Shown: piece after piece, positions 7,626 to 16,853 of the stretch
How positions within the stretch are numbered: the first letter of the stretch is position 1
How the letters are laid out: each line of letters starts with the position of its first letter
NCBI GenBank assembly: GCA_016200495.1
Contig: JACQES010000005.1
Location: forward strand, 1 to 38,060
DNA: 38,060 bases
Direction: 5' to 3'
DNA from: Gemmatimonadota bacterium
GTDB lineage: Bacteria > Gemmatimonadota > Gemmatimonadetes > Gemmatimonadales > Gemmatimonadaceae
Translations under genes and position numbers: made by a program
Notes under the pieces: generated by a model
What the model was told of the DNA's origin: nothing
The model's input: only the letters and a program-made list of their open reading frames with translations
Databases searched by the model: none

Positions 7626-8693
7626 CTACCGGTTGGTGAAGTCCGTGCCCGGCCCGACGCGCCGGCACCCCTCGGCGATCACGTTCGCCGCCCGGTCCAG
7701 GTCCACGAGCGAGACCATCTCGTTGGGCGAGTGCATGTAGCGGTTGGGCACCGACACGAGTGCGGTCGCCACGCCTGAGCGCGCGACCTGGATCGCGTCG
7801 GCGTCGGTCATCGAGCCGCGCGGCGCGCCAGCCAGCGTGTACGGGATCTGCAGGTCCGCCGCCGCGGAGCGCAGCACGTTGAGCACCACGGGCGAGAAGA
7901 TCGAGCCGCGCGAGAGGACGGGGCCCGAGCCGAGCTTGTGGTCGCCGTGCTCCTTCTTCTCGATGCCGGGGTGGTCGGTGGCGAAGGTGACGTCGACGAC
8001 GACCGCCATCTGCGGGTCCACGCGATCGGCCGCGACGCGCGCGCCGCCGCCGGAGAAGCCGATCTCCTCCTGCACGGTGGCGACGGCCACGACCTTGGCC
8101 GCGCCCGGCTTCTCGGCGTAGCGGCGCGCGGCCTCGAGCACCACGAAGGCGCCGATCCGGTCGTCGATCGAGCGCGAGACGATCCGGTCGTTGGGGAAGT
8201 CGAGGGTGCGCTGGTCGAGCACGCCGGGGTCGCCGACGGTGAGGCGCGCCTCGGCCTCGGCGCGGTTGGCGGCGCCGATATCGACCCAGAGGTCGGTCAT
8301 CTTGGAGCCCTTGTCGCGGTCCTCGGGCTTGATGAGGTGGACGGGCTTCTTGCCGATGACCCCCGTGACCTCGCCCTGCTTGCCCATGAAGCGGACGCGC
8401 TGCCCGACGAGCACCTGCGGGTCCCACCCGCCGATGCCGGCGACATAGGCGTAGCCCTCGTCGTCGATGTGGACGACCATGAGCCCGATCTCGTCGATGT
8501 GGCCGGCGAGGAGGATGGTCGGAGAACCCGTCGGGTTCACGACGGCGAACGAGTTGCCCAAGGCGTCGTTCGAGACCTGGGCGAACTGGGCGGCCTCGTC
8601 GCGCCAGACCTTGGCGGGGGCGGACTCGAAGCCGGAGGGGCCCGGGGTGTCGAGGAGGCGCTTGAGGAAGGTGACGGCGGCGGCGGAGAGCAT
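7626..8693 (-). CDS. M42 family aminopeptidase (glutamyl aminopeptidase/endoglucanase-M type)
   Basis: A cytoplasmic metalloaminopeptidase of 355 residues, the normal length for the family, which forms large tetrahedral complexes that finish the breakdown of peptides. The two-metal site is visible: His65 and Asp67 in AGHIDEIGL, Asp177-178 in SIDDRIGAF, the Glu pair 209-210 in VQEEIGF, Asp234 in VVVDVTFATD and His321 in RYMHSPNE. The N-terminal LLDTPGPSGFE is also typical. No signal peptide is present. The start ATG at 8693 follows a 117-base gap from the TonB receptor stop at 8811, so it may be the last member of that transcript or separate. It is intact. The track ORF 7564-8769 overlaps it in another frame and is a shadow. 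Confidence 0.93.
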   Translation of the reverse strand: MLSAAAVTFLKRLLDTPGPSGFESAPAKVWRDEAAQFAQVSNDALGNSFAVVNPTGSPTILLAGHIDEIGLMVVHIDDEGYAYVAGIGGWDPQVLVGQRVRFMGKQGEVTGVIGKKPVHLIKPEDRDKGSKMTDLWVDIGAANRAEAEARLTVGDPGVLDQRTLDFPNDRIVSRSIDDRIGAFVVLEAARRYAEKPGAAKVVAVATVQEEIGFSGGGARVAADRVDPQMAVVVDVTFATDHPGIEKKEHGDHKLGSGPVLSRGSIFSPVVLNVLRSAAADLQIPYTLAGAPRGSMTDADAIQVARSGVATALVSVPNRYMHSPNEMVSLVDLDRAANVIAEGCRRVGPGTDFTNR

Positions 8694-8810
8694 CGGCGAG
8701 AGCGAAGGGGACGGGGTGGGTGCCGGAATGGTAGCCGCCGGGGGAAGGGCGGGTCCAGCACGGTCCCAAGGTGGGGCGGGGGCGTCAGCCGAGCGTCAGT
8801 CGGGCGGCCG

Positions 8811-11800
8811 CTAGAACGTGTACATCCGCATCCCCCGCGGCGACTTGGAACTCCGATAGAGGAAATCCGCCGGCCAGGGCAGCATGGTGAGCTGGATCGA
8901 CGTCAGCACCTGCGGCAGGAACTCGCGCACGTCCTGCCACGCGTACTCCCACAGGTCGTCGGTGATCGCTTCCTGACGCTTGAAGATGTCGGTGGCGTCG
9001 AACTCGTCGGGCAGCGCGGCCATCTCGTCGGTGAGCGCGCGCCAGACGCTGTCCACGTGCGCGCGGAAGGCGAGCCGCCGCTCGGTGAGCTTCGCCACCT
9101 GCGTGTTGGTGAGGAGCAACGAGTCGCTCTCGGCGAGAATGGTGCCGTACGGATTGGAGATGTTGCGGCGGTAGCGCGCGAGGAGCGACTGGTACTGCTC
9201 GGCGGTCGCCATGCAGGCGCGCATCAGCAGGTCGGCGGGCTGAGGCGTCGGCCCCGGCCCGGACACGCCGACGGCGTAGGTGTGGACGACGATGAAGTCC
9301 GCGTCGGCGCGCCACGGGATCGAAGCCGCGCACGGTGAGCAGCACCGGGTCGGGCGGGATCGCGAGCCCCCACCCCTGCAGGTTGGCGCTGCCATTGGCC
9401 AGCTGGTCGATGCCGGACAGCACGTTGCCCGCCGTGAGCGTGAACTGCGCGCGCCGCCCGAGCCCCGGGAGCGACCCGTTGTACGAGAGCGTCGCGTTGA
9501 GCCCGCCCGTCCACGGACCCTCGCAGCTGTTGCGCACGGCCACCTGGCCCAGCTGCGCGCGCAGGCACGCTTGCGCGAACGTCGGCGCGCGCGCGAGCAG
9601 CGCCTGCATGCCGTTGGCCCCCGCCGTGTCGAGCGCGCTCCCGGGGCTGAACACGAACGCCCGCTCGCCGCCACGCCCGGTGCCGGTGATGTCGCCGCTC
9701 ACCACCGGGGTGAACGGGCGCCCCGACTGCGCCCAAGCGCGCACGGAGAAGCCGACGGGGCCGACGTTGGTGCCGGCCATCAGCTGCGCCACGTGGCGCA
9801 CGTCGTTGGTGCCGCGCGCCCACTCGACCACGTTCGGGTCGCCGGCCCCCGCGCCGTCGCAGCCGCGGAACTCGCGCGCCCCCACCGGCGACACCGCGCC
9901 CGACGCCGGCGTGATCCCCGCGAGCGGCACCCACACCGAGCGCCCGTTCTCGTCCGGCAGCGTGAACTGCTGCTGCGGGCGGAAGTTCAGGTCCACGCCG
10001 CTCGGCTGGTTCAGGTTGAGGCTGTACGTGCCTCGCAGGGTGAGCAGGAACCCCGGCACCGGCGTCTGCCATTCGAGGTGCGCGCGCCAGCTGCGCTCCG
10101 GCTGGTAGTCCGGGGCGAACAGCTGCACGGCGGGGGCAGCGTCCACGAGGAGCCCGCCTCCGGAGACGCAGCTCGCAGGAATCGCGGCCGGGTTGGCGCC
10201 CCACGTGAACCAGTCACGCGCGGGGACGTCGTTGCCGTAGCACGCCACGCGCTGCGCGCCGGTCGCGAGCCCGGTGGACTGGCGCATGGGCACCAGCAGC
10301 GAGGTGGGCATCGTGTTGCGGAACTCGCCGATGCCGCCGCGCACCGCCCCGCGCATGCCGCTCAGGAACCGCGCCACGCTCGTGAAGGTGACGCCGTAGC
10401 CCTCGCCGCCACCGTAGCGCCACTCGAAGCCGAGCCGCGGGCTCACGTGCACGCGGTTGGGCGCGTCGGTGGTGCGCAGGCCGAACGCGGACGTGACTGC
10501 GGGATTGTCGGCGGGGCGCACGAGCCACGAGTTGACTTCCGCGCGCGCCCCCAGCTGCACGCGGAAGTTGCGCGCGATGCGCCACTGGTCGCCGAGCGCG
10601 AGCGCCCCCTGCACCTGGCCGCTCCGGGCCTCGGGGGCGTAGAGCGTGCGCGCAAAGCTGGCCGGGCGGTCCGCTGCGAGGTCCGCGAGGGAATTGAACG
10701 TGAAGCTGCCGAACCCGTTGTCGAGCGAGGCGCTGCGGAGCGCGTCCACGCGGAACATCCCCGTGAGCGCGAGCCGGTGGGCGCCAGTCGCGCCGGTGAT
10801 CCGCTGCAGCTCGTTGACCATCTCCCACGTGAGCGCGTCGGTGAGCCCGTTGGCGAACGGGCTGCCGCCGAACCCCACGGCGCTCGTCGTCGTGGTGCCG
10901 TCCGCGAGCGACGACCCGATGACCACGTTCCCGCTCGGCAGGGCGAAATCGGGAGCGGTGGCGCGGTGCGACCAGCTGAGCCCCGAACGCACTTCGTTCA
11001 TCCAATCGGTGCGGAAGGTCCAGCGCGCGCTCCCCTGCAGCACGACGTTGGCGCGCGTCTGCCGCGCGGTGACGGTGCCCGTGTTGCCCGACGAGAGGCC
11101 GAGTCCCTGGTCCTGGCCGAGCGCGGCGATCAGGAAGATGCCCTGCGTGGTGTTGCGGTACGGGTTGCCGTGGTCGAGCCGCAGGAGCGCGGTTGCGTCG
11201 GTGGTGGCAACGCCGGCGAGCGTGCCTGCGGTCGGAATGCCGGCGTTGCGCAGTGACGTGAACAACCGCGCGACCGAGTCGCCGGCGAGACCGGCGTTGC
11301 CGAGCAGCGACGCGTCGGCATGGATCAGGTCGGTGACGTCGGCCACCCGGCGATTCACCTGCACCGCGCTGTTGTAGTACCACCGCTCGAACGCGAGCTC
11401 GCCCGACGCCGCGAGGCATCCCTGCACGTTGGTGCGCGCGAGTCCCGTGGCGCGACTCACCGGATCGTTCAGCTGGAGCGGCGGCGCGTCCACCGCCACG
11501 CGCAGCGAACGGAAGGCGAAGAGGTTGCCGGGTTCGATGTTCGCGTCGATCTGCGCGCCGCTGAACCCGCCGCGCCCGGGATCCAGGCTCGACGTCGTGA
11601 CGCGCGGCCAGATCTCCACGCAGCGCGGCAGACCGCCGCCACCGAACGCGAGGCCGTTCACGCGCTGCTGGTTCTGCGAGGGGTCGAGGCCGAGCGCCGA
11701 GGGTCCCCCGGCCCCCGCGATGATGCCCGGGACCATGCTCGCGGCCGCGTCGAGGTTGCCCTGCTGCTCTGGGGTGAGCGCGGCCGTCACCCCCGTGGCG

Positions 11801-12134
11801 ATCTCGTCCGCGTCGCCGCTCGCGCCGCGGCCATAGTTGTCGGTGGGCTGCGGCCGCGGTCGTTGCGCGTGATGCGCACGAGGTAATCGCCGGTCGCCTC
11901 GGCGAACTGGAGGCTCCAGCGCCCGTCCGCGTCGGTGAGCGTCGAGTCGGTGGCGCGGTCGGGGGCCATCTGCACGAGCACCTTGGCGCCGGCGACGGGC
12001 GTGGTGGAATCGGCGCGCGCCACGCCGCTCACCGTCTCCGTGCGTCCCTGCGCGCTCCCCGTGCGCGCCGAGGCCACCGTGAGGAGGGCCACGGCGGCCA
12101 GGCGCAGCGAGTGGGCGACGCACGTCGTCAGCAT
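8811..12134 (-). pseudogene. TonB-dependent outer-membrane receptor with carboxypeptidase-regulatory-like N-terminus, frame broken twice
   Basis: An outer-membrane receptor that would import a nutrient using TonB energy. From the ATG at 12134 there is a signal peptide (LRLAAVALLTVASARTGSAQ) and a beta-sandwich regulatory domain (VSGVARADSTTPVAGAKVLV). Near 11845-11866 the frame changes, and the plug and barrel follow in another frame (RVTTSSLDPGRGGFSGAQID to about 9320). The frame then returns near 9300-9320 to the first one, and a helical C-terminal domain ends at 8811 (NISNPYGTILAESDSLLLT). The whole span, 3324 bases, is a multiple of three, so the two shifts cancel. Short segments expected between the domains seem missing at both joins, so these look like small deletions, not single-base errors. 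It starts 42 bases after the BtuF-like gene. The ligand is unknown. Confidence 0.8.
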
Positions 12135-12176
12135 GACGCCCGATGAATTCGCCCGCGCAGGATGTCGCGCAAGGCC

Positions 12177-13082
12177 CTAGTGCACCCGCACCGCGTGCAT
12201 CGCCAGCGGCGCGCCGAACAGCGCCGGATGCATCGCCGCCGCCATCGTCTCCACCCCGTGCACGAGCCGCGGCCCCGGCCGGCTCGTGAGCGCGTTGGCG
12301 TCGAGCGCCCAGACGGGGAGCGCGCGCGCCCACGCCCAGTCGTCGCGCGCGAGCAGCGCGCGCGCCGCGTCGATCGAGGCGGCGAGGTCGTAACCGCACG
12401 GGCCCACGAAGAGCACGTCGGGCGCGCCCGCGCGCACCTGCTCGATCGTCACCACCGCCGAATGGTCGCCCGGCTTGGCGAGCACGTCCACGCCGCCGGC
12501 CCTGGCCACCATCTCCGGCACCCAGTGCCCGCCCGCGAAGAGCGGCTCCGTCCACTCGATCATGGCCACGCGTGGCCGCGGTGCCTTGGCGGCCTTGAGC
12601 GTCTCGTGCACGTGCCGCAGGCGCGCGCGCAGTCCGTCAATGAGCTCCTCGGCCTCGTCGCTCGCATCGATGGCGGCCGCCACGCGCGTGATGTCGGTGA
12701 ACACGCCCTCCATCGTCTTCCCGTCGAGCGTCACGACCACGGGACTCGGCGTCATGTCGGCCGCGAGCGCGCGCACGTCCCCCTCGCTCACCGCACAGAC
12801 GTCGCACAGCGCCTGGGTCACGATCACGTCCGGCGCGATCGCGCGGATGCGCGCCTCGTCAATCGTGTAGAGCGGCGCCCCCGTGGCCGCGATGGCGCGC
12901 ACTTGCGCGTCGATCGCGCCCGCCGCGGCGGTCGAGTCCACCGCCGTCGCCGTCACGCGCGGCAGGGCGCGGATCTCCTCCGGCCAGTCGCACGAGTGCG
13001 ACACCGCGCACAGTTGGTGCGTGGCGCCGAGCGACGCCACGATCTCCGTCGCCGACGGCAACAACGAAATGATCTTCATCAA
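12177..13082 (-). CDS. BtuF-like substrate-binding protein (cobalamin/iron-complex binding family)
   Basis: A 301-residue protein of the periplasmic-binding fold used by vitamin B12 and iron-siderophore transporters. It opens directly with the conserved fold (MKIISLLPSATEIVASLGA), and DVIVTQALCDVC and a central helix-linked second lobe (about residues 165-300, GGVDVLAKPGDHS) follow. No signal peptide is visible from either Met at 13082 or 13079, which is unusual for a binding protein but common in the cytoplasmic 'cobalamin-binding protein' subfamily. It lies 42 bases upstream of the TonB receptor gene, and 117 bases downstream of the membrane protein gene. Ligand identity is inference. No permease or ATPase gene is present in the window. 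Confidence 0.85.
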   Translation of the reverse strand: MMKIISLLPSATEIVASLGATHQLCAVSHSCDWPEEIRALPRVTATAVDSTAAAGAIDAQVRAIAATGAPLYTIDEARIRAIAPDVIVTQALCDVCAVSEGDVRALAADMTPSPVVVTLDGKTMEGVFTDITRVAAAIDASDEAEELIDGLRARLRHVHETLKAAKAPRPRVAMIEWTEPLFAGGHWVPEMVARAGGVDVLAKPGDHSAVVTIEQVRAGAPDVLFVGPCGYDLAASIDAARALLARDDWAWARALPVWALDANALTSRPGPRLVHGVETMAAAMHPALFGAPLAMHAVRVH

Positions 13083-13099
13083 TGTCGTCCTGAGTCAAG

Positions 13100-13195
13100 C
13101 GAAGGCGCAGCCCAGCCTCGCAGTCCTCCGCGCCCCCGTGCCTCTGTGGTGTCCGCAGTCCCTCGGTGTGCCCGGTGTGCGCGGTGGTGAATGCC
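13100..13195 (-). repeat. Degenerate CAC-rich intergenic repeat tract
   Basis: The gap between the membrane protein and BtuF-like genes reads, on the minus strand, as a run of loosely repeated units of about 9-11 bases of the form GCACACCGGG, GCACACCGAGG, CACAGAGGCACGG and GCGCGGAGG. This pattern differs from the codon-structured DNA on both sides. From memory, similar CACAGAGG-type intergenic repeats are scattered in several GC-rich phyla. I see only this one copy here and cannot check the rest of the genome. Confidence 0.4.
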
Positions 13196-13199
13196 CGTC

Positions 13200-13589
13200 C
13201 TACCCTCGCGAAGGCACCGGAAACAGCGCATACGAAGCCAACAACCCCACCACCCCCGCCACGTAGATCGTCCAGTCGCCCACGAGCAGGAAGAACACGC
13301 CGCCGAACAGCGCCGGCATCTCGCCGATCGCCCACGCCACGAGCGGCAGCTTCGTGTCGCGCCCACGCGCGATCCGCTCGGCGAGCGCCAACCGCATCGT
13401 GACGAGCGCCGCGAGCGCGAGCCCCCAGATCACCATGCCGGTGACCCGGAGCGTCTGCGCCTGCTCGTGCGTGATGCTCGGCACCGTGCCCCCCTGCCGC
13501 ACCGCGTACGCCACGCCGCCGAACACCAGCACCCCGCTCAGGAGCGCGATGCGCACCAGCGTGAGCACCTGCCCCGGACTCGGCGCCAT
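13200..13589 (-). CDS. Small membrane protein of unknown function, four predicted helices
   Basis: A 129-residue protein with four hydrophobic segments: about residues 10-28 (LVRIALLSGVLVFGGVAYA), 50-67 (VTGMVIWGLALAALVTM), 83-102 (VAWAIGEMPALFGGVFFLLV) and 104-123 (WTIYVAGVVGLLASYALFPV). I do not recognise a named family. Its ATG at 13589 follows directly on the TAG of the amidohydrolase (zero bases between), so the two are almost certainly translated from one message. The tight coupling suggests a membrane role linked to the amidohydrolase, but nothing in the sequence proves it. Confidence 0.75.
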   Translation of the reverse strand: MAPSPGQVLTLVRIALLSGVLVFGGVAYAVRQGGTVPSITHEQAQTLRVTGMVIWGLALAALVTMRLALAERIARGRDTKLPLVAWAIGEMPALFGGVFFLLVGDWTIYVAGVVGLLASYALFPVPSRG

Positions 13590-15260
13590 CTACTTCTTCT
13601 CGTAGACCGGCTTCCCGCCCAGGTACGTCGCCACGACCTTCGTGTCGAGCAGCTGCGCGTCGGGGGTGGTCATGAGGTCGTGGTCGAGGATCACGAAGTC
13701 GGCGCGCTTGCCCACCGTGATCGAGCCCAGGTCCTTCTCCTGGAACCCGGCGATCGCGGGCCAGAGCGTGATGGACTTGATCGCCTCCTCGCGCGTCATC
13801 TTCTCCTGGCCCCGCCAGCCGCCCGCGGGCCAGCTCTTCGCATCCTGCCGCGTGACGGCCGAGTGGAAGGTGATGAACGGGCTCACCTGCTCCACGGGGA
13901 AGTCGGTGCCGTTGGGGATGATCACCCCCGTCTTGAGCAGCGAGCGCCACGCGTACGCGCCCGCGAGCCGCCGCTCGCCCAGCCGGTCCTTCACCCAGTA
14001 CATGTCGCTCGTCTGGTGGCTCGACTGCATGCTCGGCAACACCTTGAGCATCGCGAAGCGCGGGATGTCGGCCAGGTCGAGGATCTGCGCGTGCTCGATG
14101 CGGAACCGGTGGTCCTGGGTCGGCACCTCGCCGAGCGCCTTCTCGTACGCGTCGAGCGCCGTGCGGTTGCCGCGGTCGCCGATCTCGTGCGTGTTGACCT
14201 GGAAGCCGGCCTTGAGCGCCTTGACCGCGACGTCGTGGATCTGCTGCTCGCTCTGGATGAGCAGGCCGCGGTTCTTCGCGTCGTCGGCGTAGGGCTCGAG
14301 CAGCGCCGCGCCGCGCGAACCCATCGCGCCGTCGCCCAGCACCTTGATCGACCGCACCCAGATCCGCCCGTCGTACAGGTCGCTCCGCGGGCCGACCTTG
14401 AGCAGCGAGTCGAGTCCCGCGCCGTTCATGATCATGATGTAGTTGCGGAGGTTGTAGCTCCCCGCCTTGGCCATCTCCTCGTAGAGCGCGATCTCGGCCG
14501 GGCTGACCCCCGCGTCGTGCACGCCCGTCAGTCCCTGCGAGTTCGCGTACGCGATCGCGGCCGTGACCGCCGTGCGCTGCTCCTCCCTCGTCGGACCGGG
14601 CACCACGCGACGCACGAGCCCCATCGCGTTGTCCACGAACACGCCGGTCGGTTCGCCCTTCGCGTCGCGCTCGATGCGCCCGCCCGGCACGTCCTTGGTC
14701 GCGGCCGTGATCCCCGCCGCGGCGAGCGCCTTCGAGTTCACGTAGATCGCGTGCCCGTCGATGCGGCCGAGGATGACGGGGCGGTCCTTCACCACCGCGT
14801 CGAGCGCGGCCTTGGTGGGGAATTGCTTGCCGGGCCACGCATTCTGGTCCCAGCCGTGTCCGCCCAGCCAGCCCGTGCCCGGCTCGGCCTTGGCACGCGC
14901 CGCCACGCGCTGCAGCAGCTCGTCGAGCGTCTTGGTGCCGGTCAGGTCCACCATCCGGAGCGCCTGCGCGAGGCTCGAGAGATGGGCGTGCGCGTCGATG
15001 ATGCCGGGAATCACCGCCTGCCCCTTGGCGTCCACCACGCGCGTGCTCGCGCCCTTGAGCTTGAGCGCCGCGGCGCTCGTGCCGACGAAGGTGATCCGTC
15101 CCTTGGCCACCGCGAACGCCTCCGCCGTGGGGACCTTCTCGTCCACGGTCGTGACCTTGGCGTTGGTGACGATCAGGTCGGGCGCCTGCGCGCGGGCGGG
15201 TGCGGCCAGGCAGCACGCGACGAGCGCGGCCGCGGCGGGGCGGCGGAAACGGACGGACAT
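13590..15260 (-). CDS. Exported amidohydrolase of the YtcJ type (amidohydrolase family 3)
   Basis: A metal-dependent hydrolase of 556 residues that probably cleaves amide or related C-N bonds in the periplasm. The start at 15260 gives a signal peptide (FRRPAAAALVACCLAAPARAQ). The metal site begins with HAH at 91-93 (IIDAHAHLSSL). Further conserved blocks are NTHEIGDRGNRTALD, FRIEHAQI and NGTDFPVE. The closing VGKRADFVILDHDL is typical of the small beta domain. The length fits the YtcJ group. The substrate is unknown. It heads a minus-strand run with the small membrane protein (stop and start adjacent), the BtuF-like protein and the TonB receptor. Its own start is 46 bases after the plug-like gene stop at 15307. 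Confidence 0.88.
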   Translation of the reverse strand: MSVRFRRPAAAALVACCLAAPARAQAPDLIVTNAKVTTVDEKVPTAEAFAVAKGRITFVGTSAAALKLKGASTRVVDAKGQAVIPGIIDAHAHLSSLAQALRMVDLTGTKTLDELLQRVAARAKAEPGTGWLGGHGWDQNAWPGKQFPTKAALDAVVKDRPVILGRIDGHAIYVNSKALAAAGITAATKDVPGGRIERDAKGEPTGVFVDNAMGLVRRVVPGPTREEQRTAVTAAIAYANSQGLTGVHDAGVSPAEIALYEEMAKAGSYNLRNYIMIMNGAGLDSLLKVGPRSDLYDGRIWVRSIKVLGDGAMGSRGAALLEPYADDAKNRGLLIQSEQQIHDVAVKALKAGFQVNTHEIGDRGNRTALDAYEKALGEVPTQDHRFRIEHAQILDLADIPRFAMLKVLPSMQSSHQTSDMYWVKDRLGERRLAGAYAWRSLLKTGVIIPNGTDFPVEQVSPFITFHSAVTRQDAKSWPAGGWRGQEKMTREEAIKSITLWPAIAGFQEKDLGSITVGKRADFVILDHDLMTTPDAQLLDTKVVATYLGGKPVYEKK

Positions 15261-15306
15261 GTCGGTTGTGGGCGAAGGGTGGGCGCGGACCGGACGCGCC
15301 CGAAAA

Positions 15307-16200
15307 CTAGCGCGTCACCCGGGTCCAGACCGCGACGACGCCGCAGCGCGAGTCATCCTGGTTGCTGCGCCCCGAGAACTCCGCCGGCACGGTCGAGAGG
15401 CCCTTGTAGATCTCGATCCCCTCGATGTCGCTCGGCTGCACCAGCTCGTCGATCGACATGCCGTTAAGCGGCACGTTGACGCCGTCGATGAAGAACCGGA
15501 TCGGGCACGCCTGGGCGGTGGTCACCCCGCGAACGACCCACTGCGTCTGGCCCCGCCGGTCGCGCGACTGGTAGAAGCCGGGCGTCGTGCGGAACACGTC
15601 GGAGGTGTACACCGCCTTGAGCTGCAGGATGTCCTCGCGCGTGTAGAACGTGCCGCCCGGGTACGTGGCCTTCCGCTGGTAGAACGCCCCGTGGAAGACC
15701 GACCGCATCGGCCGCGGCGTCGTGAAGATCACCTGTTCCGGGAGCTGGAACGGCGCCTTCGACATGGGCTGCATCGTCAGGTCCATGGCGCGCGACTCGC
15801 CGCTCTTGACGTGCACCGTGATCGTCTGGGGCAAATACCCGACACGGCGCGCCGACAGCAGCACGGGGCCCGGCTCGATCCCGCCGATCCGCCAGGTGCC
15901 GCCCGTGCTGCTGCGGGTGCGGAGCGAGGTCCCGAGGATCGCGATCTCGGCGTCGATGATCGGGGCGCCGAGCGAATCCTCGATCACCCCCGCGATCATC
16001 GCGACCTGCGGGGCGATCGGCTCCGGCTCGGCCGCGACGGCCGGCGCCACGAGCGGGGCGGCGATCGGGACCGCCGGCTTGGCCGGCGTCTTGACCGGCT
16101 TCTTGGCCCCCTGCGCGGTGATGGTGGCACTGGCCGTTCCCATCGCCAGCGCGACCAGCGCGCAGCGATGCAGCATGGGGGACGGACGCAACCACAACAT
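15307..16200 (-). CDS. TonB plug-only protein with carboxypeptidase-regulatory-like domain, no barrel
   Basis: A 297-residue exported protein. A signal peptide runs to about residue 30 (LHRCALVALAMGTASATITAQ); a start at the second Met (16176) is also possible. A Pro/Ala/Lys-rich linker follows to about 60. Next is a regulatory beta-sandwich domain at about 68-145 (VAMIAGVIEDSLGAPIIDAE). The last 130 residues resemble a TonB receptor plug (DVFRTTPGFYQSRDRRGQTQ, then FFIDGVNVPL and IEGIEIYKGLSTVPAEFSG). There the protein stops, with no beta-barrel. Similar plug-only proteins occur in Gemmatimonadota and could be partners or signalling modules; this is inference. The gene looks intact, with a normal stop, so it is not obviously a truncated receptor. 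Confidence 0.8.
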   Translation of the reverse strand: MLWLRPSPMLHRCALVALAMGTASATITAQGAKKPVKTPAKPAVPIAAPLVAPAVAAEPEPIAPQVAMIAGVIEDSLGAPIIDAEIAILGTSLRTRSSTGGTWRIGGIEPGPVLLSARRVGYLPQTITVHVKSGESRAMDLTMQPMSKAPFQLPEQVIFTTPRPMRSVFHGAFYQRKATYPGGTFYTREDILQLKAVYTSDVFRTTPGFYQSRDRRGQTQWVVRGVTTAQACPIRFFIDGVNVPLNGMSIDELVQPSDIEGIEIYKGLSTVPAEFSGRSNQDDSRCGVVAVWTRVTR

Positions 16201-16254
16201 CGGCCTGTGGGGGGTGGGGGTCGGACGATGACGTGCTACGAGGAGCTAGATGTC

Positions 16255-16272
16255 ACGGGGGGGCACCCCCGT
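16255..16272 (-). terminator. Short hairpin after the acyltransferase gene
   Basis: ACGGGGG (16255-16261) pairs with CCCCCGT (16266-16272) around a GGCA loop, just downstream of the acyltransferase stop on the minus strand. There is no T-run. It may be a weak terminator or only a chance GC-rich palindrome. Confidence 0.3.
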
Positions 16273-16280
16273 CAAGCGTG

Positions 16281-16853
16281 TCACCCCGGGAGGGCAGGCT
16301 CCGACAAGGCGATATCCGATGCCAAACCGGGGCGAAACCCCCGCGCCGACGCGTAGAAGGCGCGGAATGGGGCGAGATCCACCTCCATGTCACCCGTCAA
16401 ATAAACCGGAGTTCCAATCCGGACGGTCCGGGTGGGGAAGTCGAGCGACCCCGGCACCACCGGCACCCCCGCCCCCCGGGCAATGTGGTAGAAGCCGCTC
16501 TTCCAGGCCCGGGTCTTGCGCCGGGTCCCCTCGGGGGAGATCACGAGGATCATCCGGTCGGCGGCGTTGAACCGCTCCACCACCTGGTCCACCACGTTGA
16601 GCCGGGCCCCCCGCTCGACCGGCACCCCACCCAGCCGCCGCCAGAGCACCCCGAGGGGCCAGAAAAAGATCGTGTGCTTGCCGAGCCAGGTGGGGCTGAA
16701 TCGGAGCGCCGCCTGGGCCCAGAGAAAGAGGATGAAGTCCCAGTTCGACGTATGCGGCGCGCCGATCAGCACGTACTTGGGGAGGTCCGGCAGCTGCCCC
16801 TCGACCTTCCACCCGGCGAGGCGCCCCAGCCAGCGGACGAGCGCGCCGATCAC
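16281..16853 (-). CDS. 1-acylglycerol-3-phosphate O-acyltransferase family protein
   Basis: A membrane-associated acyltransferase of 190 residues that would add a fatty acid to a lysophospholipid. The catalytic HX4D motif is HTSNWD (about residues 34-39), and the second family motif EGTRRK lies at about 107-112. I start it at the GTG at 16853, not the track ATG at 16910, because this GTG overlaps the TGA of the nuclease gene (GTGA, a 4-base overlap). The shorter protein also begins with a plausible amphipathic helix (IGALVRWLGRLAGW). It is a short member of the family. The pairing with an S1/P1-type zinc enzyme, a superfamily that includes phospholipase C, hints at lipid turnover, which is inference. 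Confidence 0.85.
   Translation of the reverse strand: MIGALVRWLGRLAGWKVEGQLPDLPKYVLIGAPHTSNWDFILFLWAQAALRFSPTWLGKHTIFFWPLGVLWRRLGGVPVERGARLNVVDQVVERFNAADRMILVISPEGTRRKTRAWKSGFYHIARGAGVPVVPGSLDFPTRTVRIGTPVYLTGDMEVDLAPFRAFYASARGFRPGLASDIALSEPALPG

Noticed and set aside
6947-7740. Track ORF 5443-7740 as one 765-residue protein
   Set aside because: After about base 6705 the sequence is Arg/Ala-rich nonsense, runs through the membrane protein gene and loses all HEAT pattern. The sensible continuation is in the next frame and ends at 6946.
8811-12134. Programmed ribosomal frameshifting in the TonB receptor
   Set aside because: Neither break has a slippery heptamer, and conserved segments appear to be missing at the joins. 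This fits deletion better than recoding.
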